NCBI GenBank assembly: GCA_017626655.1
Contig: JAGAIH010000122.1
Location: 1 to 11,497, forward strand
Direction: 5' to 3'
DNA: 11,497 bases
Origin: Clostridia bacterium
GTDB lineage: Bacteria > Bacillota_A > Clostridia > Oscillospirales > CAG-272
Part shown: piece after piece, positions 7,105 to 11,497 of the stretch
How the letters are laid out: every line of letters starts with the position of its first letter
Position numbering within the stretch: the first letter of the stretch is position 1
The notes under the pieces: generated by a model
Seen by the model: the letters and a program-made list of their open reading frames with translations, nothing else
Databases searched by the model: none
Told to the model about the DNA's origin: nothing
Position numbers and translations under genes: made by a program

Positions 7105-8160
7105 TCAGTTGAAGTAGACTGTTTTCCCCGTCCGCGCCGACTCATACACCGCGCAGACGATCTCCACCGCCTTTAGGGCATCGGCGGGCATGACCTGGGG
7201 GTCGCGGCCGTCCAGCACTGCGGCGATCATATCCTCCACCACGTGGTCGTGACCGAATTTACGGGCGGCATCCTCGGGAATGGCGGTGAGGTTGCCGCCG
7301 CCGTAGCGGGCCAGCATCTCGGCCTCCTCGGCGTCCTCGTCGGTGGCGTCCTTCATCTTCCAGGTCTTGAGGCAGTCGGCGTCGGCCTCCACGGTGCCAC
7401 CCGTGCCGTAGAGCATGATCTCGGTGGAGATGCCGGGGTAGGCGCAGGTGGTGCTGACGAAGGTGGCCACGGCGCCGCTTCTGAACTTGATGAGGGAGGC
7501 GGTGGTGTCCTCGGTTTGGATATCGTGATTGTAGATGCCCATATGGGAGGTGACCGACTCCACCTCGCCCATGAGCCACTGCATGAGGTCCACGGTATGG
7601 ACCGACTGGTTCATGAGGGATCCGCCGCCGTCCATCTCCCAGGTGCCCCGCCAGCCGCCGTTGTCGTAGTAGGCCTGGTCGCGGTACCACTTGACCCCGA
7701 AGGTGCCGAGGATGAGCTTGCCCATGCGGCCGCTCTCAACGGCCTGGCGGATGGGGTACATATCCACGTTGAAGCGGTTCTGATGCACCACGCCGCAGGT
7801 CATGCCGGTGCGGACGCGGGCCTCCTCGATGAGGCGGGCGCGGTCGGGGGTGATGTCCAGGGGCTTTTCCACCAGGACGTGCTTCCCCGCCTCCATGGCG
7901 CGGACGGCGAAGTCGGCGTGCATGGCCGAGGGCAGGCAGATGCTGATACACTCCACGCGGTCATCCTTCAGCATCTCCTCAAAGTCGGTATAGGTGGTGA
8001 CGCCGGGGTACTTTTTCGCGGCCTTGGCCAGCTTCCTCTCGTTGAGATCGCAGACCGCCACCAGATCGGCGCGGTCGGAGGCGTAGGCGGCGTCGGCATG
8101 GGCCATACCGATACCCAGGCCGAGGACGGCATAACCGAGTTTTCTTTGGGAGGTAGACAT
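7105..8160 (-). CDS. Gfo/Idh/MocA-family NAD(P)-dependent oxidoreductase
   Basis: This 351-residue protein has the two-domain layout of the family: an N-terminal Rossmann fold with VLGLGIGMAHA (12-22), an acidic D38 at the end of the second strand that favours NAD(H), and the family hallmark VEKPLD (97-102). The C-terminal domain follows with WYRDQAYYDNGGWRG (158-172) and GGGSLMNQSVHTVDL (178-192), where H188 is in the position of the catalytic histidine. Members oxidise or reduce a hydroxyl of sugars, inositols or sugar-derived glycosides in the cytosol; the substrate cannot be read from sequence. The ATG at 8160 has AAAGGA about nine bases upstream. No sugar genes are adjacent: upstream is a palindromic element and then ddl. 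I saw no convincing promoter of its own, so it may be read from within or through that element. Confidence 0.9.
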   Translation of the reverse strand: MSTSQRKLGYAVLGLGIGMAHADAAYASDRADLVAVCDLNERKLAKAAKKYPGVTTYTDFEEMLKDDRVECISICLPSAMHADFAVRAMEAGKHVLVEKPLDITPDRARLIEEARVRTGMTCGVVHQNRFNVDMYPIRQAVESGRMGKLILGTFGVKWYRDQAYYDNGGWRGTWEMDGGGSLMNQSVHTVDLMQWLMGEVESVTSHMGIYNHDIQTEDTTASLIKFRSGAVATFVSTTCAYPGISTEIMLYGTGGTVEADADCLKTWKMKDATDEDAEEAEMLARYGGGNLTAIPEDAARKFGHDHVVEDMIAAVLDGRDPQVMPADALKAVEIVCAVYESARTGKTVYFN

Positions 8161-8199
8161 AGTTGATATTCCTTTCTTTTGGAAAGAGTTTTTGATTTC

Positions 8200-8491
8200 A
8201 AATTTGGGTTTGTCGGTGTGACGGAACAGAGTAGAATTGGGTAGGGTGACTACTCATCCGTCACGCTTCGCGTGCCACCTTCCCTCACAAGGGAAGGCTT
8301 TCGTAGTGTGTCTTTCGTTCTCTTAAAACCGAAAACACACTGATGCCTAAGGGTTTTTAGCTCGACGAGAAACACACTGCATAAGCCTTCCCTTGTGAGG
8401 GAAGGTGGCACGCCCAAAGGGCGTGACGGATGAGTAGCTACCGAGAAACATACCGATTTGTTCCGTCAAACAGTTCGATAAACCCCAATTT
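8200..8491. repeat. MITE-like composite palindromic element 1
   Basis: The whole gap between ddl and the oxidoreductase gene is an imperfect inverted repeat. Outer ends: AAATTTGGGTTT (8200-8211) against AAACCCCAATTT (8480-8491), 11 of 12 matching. Next: TGACGGAACA (8219-8228) against TGTTCCGTCA (8459-8468), perfect. Inner arms: 8250-8300 against 8383-8437, near-identical apart from one hairpin tip. Each inner arm contains two small hairpins, CCTTCCCT/AGGGAAGG and CACGC/GCGTG types. The centre (8301-8382) has two copies of AAACACACTG (8333-8342 and 8370-8379). No open reading frame or transposase is present and no target duplication is evident. This inner arm resembles an intergenic repeat I associate with gut Clostridia genomes. 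It may also end ddl transcription through its hairpins. Confidence 0.8.
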
Positions 8492-9527
8492 ATCTCTTCA
8501 CCGCCATCATGACCATCCTCTCACACAGCTCGTCATACCCGATCCCCACGGCGGCGGCGGCCTGGGGGAGGAGGCTGGTGGGGGTCATGCCGGGGAGGGT
8601 GTTGGCTTCCAGGCACCAGGGGGTGCCGCTTTCGTCCAGGATGAAGTCGAATCTCGCGTAGCCGCGGAGGCGGAGGGCCTCAAAGCCCTTACGGGTGGCG
8701 GCCTCCAGGGCGACGGACTCCTCCTTCGTGAGTGGAGCGGGGCAGATCTCGGTGGTCAGACCGGCCTGGTACTTGTTCTCGTAGTCGTAGAAGCCCGAAA
8801 GGGGGATGATCTCCACGGCGGGGAGGACCTCGCCGCCCAGGTAGCTGACGGTCAGCTCACGGCCTGTGATGCGGCGCTCGGCCAGGAGGGTGGTCTCGTA
8901 GGCAGCGACCTTGGCGATGGCGTCGGTCAGCTCCTTTCTGTTTTCGGGCATGGACACGCCTACCGAGGAGCCGCCCGAGCAGGGCTTGACCACCACGGGG
9001 TAGCCCACCTCGGCCTCGATGCGGTCGGCGGTGGCCTCTACGCCCTCGGTGAGGTCGCAGAAGACCCAGGGAGCGGTAGGCACGCCCGCGCGGGTCAGGA
9101 GCTGCTTGGTGAGGTCCTTATCCATGGCCAAAAGGCTTCCCGCGTAGCCGCTTCCCGTATAGGGGATGCAGGCCATGTCCAGGTAGGCCTGGAGCTGGCC
9201 GTTCTCGCCCACGTCGCCATGGAGGGCGATGAAAACGGCGTCGGCCTCGGCGCAGAGGGCGGGGATGCTCTCGGCCATACGGCGGTCGCCTCGGCCCGAG
9301 GCGGTCTTGATGGCCTCCAGGTCGGGGACCGAGCGGCTGACCTTATAGGGCTCGATGGGACTTGTGGTAAAGGCGGGGGCAGAGCCGTCCAGGGCCTTGC
9401 CCGTGTAGAGGTCTACAAGGCAGACCTCGTGGCCGCGGCGGACCAATGCTCCCGCGATGAGGGAGCCCGAGGACAGGGAGACGTCCCGCTCGTGGGAGAG
9501 TCCGCCTGCCAGTACGGTGATTTTCAT
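8490..9527 (-). CDS. ddl: D-alanine--D-alanine ligase
   Basis: This 345-residue ATP-grasp enzyme joins two D-alanines in the cytosol for peptidoglycan precursors. Visible signatures: AGGLSHERDVSLSSG (7-21) with E13 for the first D-Ala; LHGDVGENGQLQ (102-113; the usual GEDG reads GENG); MDKDLTK (135-141); VVKPCSGGSSVGV (179-191) with ATP-binding K181; FYDYENKY (246-253) with Y253 in the omega-loop position typical of true D-Ala-D-Ala ligases rather than D-Ala-D-Lac (VanA-type) enzymes; and FDFILDE / CLEANTLPGMTP with D294, E307 and N309 as magnesium ligands. The start at 9527 gives the normal MKITVLAGG beginning; the AAAGGA ribosome binding site is rather far upstream. prmC lies upstream on the same strand, separated by a palindromic element. 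A depsipeptide specificity is unlikely from the omega-loop tyrosine. Confidence 0.95.
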   Translation of the reverse strand: MKITVLAGGLSHERDVSLSSGSLIAGALVRRGHEVCLVDLYTGKALDGSAPAFTTSPIEPYKVSRSVPDLEAIKTASGRGDRRMAESIPALCAEADAVFIALHGDVGENGQLQAYLDMACIPYTGSGYAGSLLAMDKDLTKQLLTRAGVPTAPWVFCDLTEGVEATADRIEAEVGYPVVVKPCSGGSSVGVSMPENRKELTDAIAKVAAYETTLLAERRITGRELTVSYLGGEVLPAVEIIPLSGFYDYENKYQAGLTTEICPAPLTKEESVALEAATRKGFEALRLRGYARFDFILDESGTPWCLEANTLPGMTPTSLLPQAAAAVGIGYDELCERMVMMAVKR

Positions 9528-9571
9528 GGGTCGGATTTTCCTTTCGGTGTATCGATACCGCCAGTATATGC

Positions 9572-9739
9572 GAAGGACACCTCTAAAAACTCATCGTGCG
9601 GTGAGCGGCGAGAAGATTTTTCGTCAGTCCAAGCCAAAGATCCGCGCGTATAGTTGACCCTATACGAAGGATCTTTGTGACGAATGACGGAAAAGATTCC
9701 GCCGATTCGCCGTGCGAGGAGTATTTAGAGATGTCCTTC
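9572..9739. repeat. MITE-like palindromic element 2
   Basis: A 168-bp imperfect palindrome fills most of the prmC-ddl gap. The ends GAAGGACACCTCTAAAAACTC (9572-9592) and its near-inverse at 9719-9739 match at 19 of 21 positions. Similarity continues inward with small gaps to CAAAGATCC (9635-9643) against GGATCTTTG (9669-9677) and CGTATAG (9647-9653) against CTATACG (9660-9666), closing on a TTGACC loop. It has no coding capacity. It differs in sequence from element 1, so it is a separate repeat family. I did not find a flanking target duplication. Confidence 0.78.
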
Positions 9740-10583
9740 AGTCGGCGGGGATGGTGATTCTGGTGACGCGGTCATTCCCACCCAGGTCGCGGAGGATCTC
9801 CACCTCGGCGCGGGGGAGGTACTCGGTCGCCAGGGCCTTCAGGTCCTCAGCCTGGTCAAAGGCCATTTCCAGGAGGATGAAGCCGCCGGGCTTGACCAGG
9901 GGGGCGTAATCCCGCAGGATGGCTCGGTAGAAGGTCATGCCGTCGGCGCCGCCGTCCAGGGCGGCGTAGGGCTCGCTTTGAACCTCGGGGGCGAGGGCGG
10001 GGATATCGGCGGTGGGGACGTAGGGGGGATTGGAGAGGATGGCGTCGTAGGGGGCGCGGGGAGCGAGGGCTTTGAGGCCGTCTGCCAGGAGGTCGGCTTG
10101 GATGGGGGTGAAGCGATCACTCACACCGTTTTGGGCGGCGTTTTCGCGGGCCAGCTTCAGGGTCTCGGGGTACAGCTCCAGGGCGTCGGCGGCGGTGTCG
10201 GGGCGGTTCACCAGGGTGGCCACGGCGATACAGCCGCTGCCTGTACAGAGATCGGCGAAGCGGGCGTTTTGAGGGAGCAAACGAATGGCAGCCTCCACCA
10301 GGATCTCGGTATCGGGTCGGGGGATGAGGCAATGCTCGTTGACCGTGAAGGGACAGCCGAAGAACTCCCATTCCCCCAGGATGTACTGGAGAGGCTCTCG
10401 GTTCAGGCGGCGTGACACCGCCTCGTTCAAGGCGGGGGAATCGTATTGGCGGTCGCGGTCGGTCATGAGGGAAGCGCGGGCGGCGTCCGCAAAGGTCTCC
10501 AAAAGGAGCGCGGCCTCATAGGCGGGGGTATCAATGCCCGCGTCCTCCAGGGCTTGGGTCAGGGATCGGTAAGAATGGGCCAT
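9738..10583 (-). CDS. prmC: Peptide chain release factor N5-glutamine methyltransferase
   Basis: The 281-residue protein methylates the glutamine of the GGQ motif in release factors RF1/RF2, using S-adenosylmethionine. An N-terminal helical domain (about 1-75) ends in the family segment PLQYILGEWEFFG (64-76), followed by LIPRPDTE (86-93). The Rossmann-like methyltransferase domain shows DLCTGSGCIA (111-120; the usual DLGTGSG with G replaced by C) and the catalytic SNPPYVP (184-190). I prefer the ATG at 10583 to the one 15 bases upstream at 10598, because AAAGGAG lies at ideal spacing before the former and would be inside the coding region of the latter. prfA, its usual neighbour, is not in the window. 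A candidate promoter lies at 10617-10622. Confidence 0.93.
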   Translation of the reverse strand: MAHSYRSLTQALEDAGIDTPAYEAALLLETFADAARASLMTDRDRQYDSPALNEAVSRRLNREPLQYILGEWEFFGCPFTVNEHCLIPRPDTEILVEAAIRLLPQNARFADLCTGSGCIAVATLVNRPDTAADALELYPETLKLARENAAQNGVSDRFTPIQADLLADGLKALAPRAPYDAILSNPPYVPTADIPALAPEVQSEPYAALDGGADGMTFYRAILRDYAPLVKPGGFILLEMAFDQAEDLKALATEYLPRAEVEILRDLGGNDRVTRITIPAD

Positions 10584-10616
10584 GGCCTCTCCTTTCATGA
10601 GTCCGTATTCTGCTTT

Positions 10617-10625
10617 AGTATAGCA
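10617..10625 (-). promoter_or_regulatory. Extended -10 promoter candidate for prmC
   Basis: On the minus strand TGC followed by TATACT (10622-10617) forms an extended -10. No good -35 hexamer is found 16-18 bases upstream, so recognition would depend on the TGn element. The position fits a short leader to the ATG at 10583. Confidence 0.5.
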
Positions 10626-10760
10626 GATTCCTGTCCTAAATGAAAGGGGTATTTTGTAACATTTTTCCTTGTTCTCTTGTCAGTTTGCACACAACCGCTT
10701 TGGGTAGCCTGTGCAAATCCACGAAATTTATTTTTTTCGGGAAATAGGGGTCTTTCCCCT

Positions 10761-10789
10761 TTGCCAAAATCCCGATTTTGTGCTATAAT
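10761..10789 (+). promoter_or_regulatory. Promoter of the small membrane protein gene
   Basis: TTGCCA (10761-10766), 17 bases, then TATAAT (10784-10789) preceded by TGC. Directly upstream AGGGG (10746-10750) and CCCCT (10756-10760) form an inverted repeat. In the leader, CCCGC and GCGGG around 10810-10825 form a hairpin just before the GGAGG ribosome binding site. Confidence 0.8.
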
Positions 10790-10842
10790 GTGTACGGATA
10801 GATCCTTTCCCGCTCCTAAGCGGGCGATTTGGAGGTGATTTC

Positions 10843-11169
10843 ATGTTGCATTCGGTCCTGTCCCTGCTTGCGGCACCCGTTCGAACGGTTCACACTGAGG
10901 AGCTTTCTTGGGGTGTGATTATTACCGAGTTGGCCATTGCCTTTCTGCTGATCGTCATGATGTTGATCTTCCGCCGTCGGATCCTCAAAATCCTTTGTGC
11001 TTGCGGCGCCGAGATCTGCTTATTCTGGGCCTGTAATCTCTTTTTCGGTCCTGATTCTCTCATCACTCAGATCATGCGTTGGGTCACCGCCGCCGTGGCC
11101 TGTATTGTAACCGTATCTATCGTCAACCGCATCAATTGGGGTAACCTCCGCGGCAAACGAGATCTCTAA
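10843..11169 (+). CDS. Small three-helix membrane protein, function unknown
   Basis: The 108-residue product has hydrophobic segments at about 22-43 (WGVIITELAIAFLLIVMMLI), 49-68 (ILCACGAEICLFWACNLFF) and 76-94 (MRWVTAAVACIVTVSIV). A basic RRR loop after the first segment and a basic end (RGKRDL) are consistent with the positive-inside rule. Four cysteines (CACGAEIC and CN) fall in or near the second helix. I do not recognise a family. The ATG at 10843 is preceded by GGAGGTGAT, close to an ideal anti-16S match, so translation should be strong. Its own promoter and terminator make it a single-gene unit. It runs divergently from prmC. Confidence 0.75.
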   Translation: MLHSVLSLLAAPVRTVHTEELSWGVIITELAIAFLLIVMMLIFRRRILKILCACGAEICLFWACNLFFGPDSLITQIMRWVTAAVACIVTVSIVNRINWGNLRGKRDL

Positions 11170-11177
11170 TATCCTCG

Positions 11178-11206
11178 AATCCCTGCCTGTCGGCGGGGAT
11201 TTTTTC
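11178..11206 (+). terminator. Rho-independent terminator after the small membrane protein gene
   Basis: AATCCCTGCC (11178-11187) pairs with GGCGGGGATT (11192-11201), one G-T pair, with a TGTC loop and a six-T tail. Confidence 0.9.
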
Positions 11207-11226
11207 CTTGAAGGCGGGTTTTCCTC

Positions 11227-11255
11227 TTGACTTCCCTGCCCCTTTGTGCTATACT
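11227..11255 (+). promoter_or_regulatory. Promoter of the ASRT-like gene
   Basis: TTGACT (11227-11232) and TATACT (11250-11255) are 17 bases apart with TGC directly before the -10. The leader to the ATG at 11296 is about 35 nt and contains AAAGGAG eight bases before the start. Confidence 0.82.
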
Positions 11256-11295
11256 GTTGTCAATGAATTTTTCCCTACCGAAAGGAGATCCTACC

Positions 11296-11497
11296 ATGAT
11301 AGGAAAGAATACCTGGCTCATCCCCGACGGCTACATGAGCGACACGGCCAAGGGCGAGTTCGTCAGCCACGAGGCCGTCTGCGTGCTGAACCTGTCTGGC
11401 GAGACCGCTCACGTCAGCATCACCATCTACTTCGAGGACGCCGAGCCTCTGCGGGGCTTTACCGCTACCTGCGAGCATGAGCGCACCAACCACATCC
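11296..11497 (+). CDS. Sensory-rhodopsin-transducer-like (ASRT family) protein, N-terminal part
   Basis: The 67 codons visible match my memory of the Anabaena sensory rhodopsin transducer (PF07100) family: GKNTWLIPDGYM at 3-14, SHEAVCVLNLSGETAHVSI around 24-42, TIYFEDAEPLRGF around 43-55, and ERTNHI at the end of the visible part. These are the conserved blocks 'W.ipdGy', 'SHEa.cvLNt...dAhv.itiYFed.eP' and 'RT.H'. Family members are about 120-residue beta-sandwich proteins that form oligomers; a few work with rhodopsins, but most occur in bacteria without one and are thought to bind small molecules, perhaps sugars. No rhodopsin gene is in the window. The ATG at 11296 has AAAGGAG upstream and a dedicated promoter. 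No stop codon is reached before the window end. Confidence 0.82.
   Translation, partial: MIGKNTWLIPDGYMSDTAKGEFVSHEAVCVLNLSGETAHVSITIYFEDAEPLRGFTATCEHERTNHI

Noticed and set aside
7243..8166. Plus-strand open frame of 307 codons opposite the oxidoreductase
   Set aside because: Shadow of the Gfo/Idh/MocA gene, which has EKP and catalytic histidine motifs on the minus strand.
8250..8437. Possible CRISPR or direct-repeat array
   Set aside because: The repeats are inverted, only two copies exist, and there are no regularly spaced spacers.
8490..9527. Possible VanA-type D-Ala-D-Lac ligase
   Set aside because: The omega loop has the tyrosine (FYDYENKY) of ordinary D-Ala-D-Ala ligases and no van genes are nearby.
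9528..9571. Possible ddl promoter with TATACT on the minus strand (9563-9568)
   Set aside because: No TGn extension and no acceptable -35 at 16-18 bases, so I did not call it; ddl may be read from prmC.
8430..9653. Plus-strand open frame of 407 codons opposite ddl
   Set aside because: It crosses a palindromic element and mirrors ddl, whose ATP-grasp motifs are complete on the minus strand.

Overview
The window looks like chromosome of a GC-rich gut Clostridia member (Oscillospirales-like is my best guess). This rests on strong G/C-ending codon bias (AAG, GAG, CTG, ATC, GCC), AGGAGG-type ribosome binding sites, short AT-rich intergenic regions with sigma-A promoters that nearly all carry an extended -10 (TGn before TATAAT/TATACT), and small palindromic intergenic repeats of a kind I associate with such genomes. 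The taxonomic call is inference, not proof.

Region 1 (1-5578, all minus strand) is one apparent operon read leftward from a strong promoter at 5550-5578. In order of transcription it holds: an acyl-AMP ligase fused to a C-terminal carrier-protein domain (5492-3570); a GPH/MelB-type transporter with an extra C-terminal membrane region (3532-1616); two PlsC-type acyltransferases in tandem (1619-963 and 1021-350, both overlapping their upstream neighbour); and the start of a second AMP-binding ligase that leaves the window (339-1). Activation, carrier loading, acyl transfer and transport in one transcript suggest a lipid-tailoring or acyl-recycling pathway. The parts list resembles the E. coli LplT/Aas lysophospholipid repair system taken apart, but the product is not determined here. 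This is the best candidate in the window for an undescribed system.

Region 2 (5579-7100, plus strand) holds two single-gene units. One is a 78-residue hypothetical protein with its own promoter and terminator. The other is a seven-helix membrane protein ending in a cysteine-rich tail. A bidirectional terminator at 7065-7098 separates it from the next, convergent gene.

Region 3 (7105-10625, minus strand) holds prmC (release-factor glutamine methyltransferase), ddl (D-Ala-D-Ala ligase) and a Gfo/Idh/MocA-type oxidoreductase. Two long imperfect palindromes resembling MITEs or composite REP elements lie between them: about 168 bp between prmC and ddl, about 292 bp between ddl and the oxidoreductase. 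Each has one end inside the stop codon of the preceding gene.

Region 4 (10740-11497, plus strand) holds a small three-helix membrane protein with its own promoter and terminator, then the start of a gene for a sensory-rhodopsin-transducer-like (ASRT, PF07100-type) beta-sandwich protein, again with its own promoter, cut by the window end.
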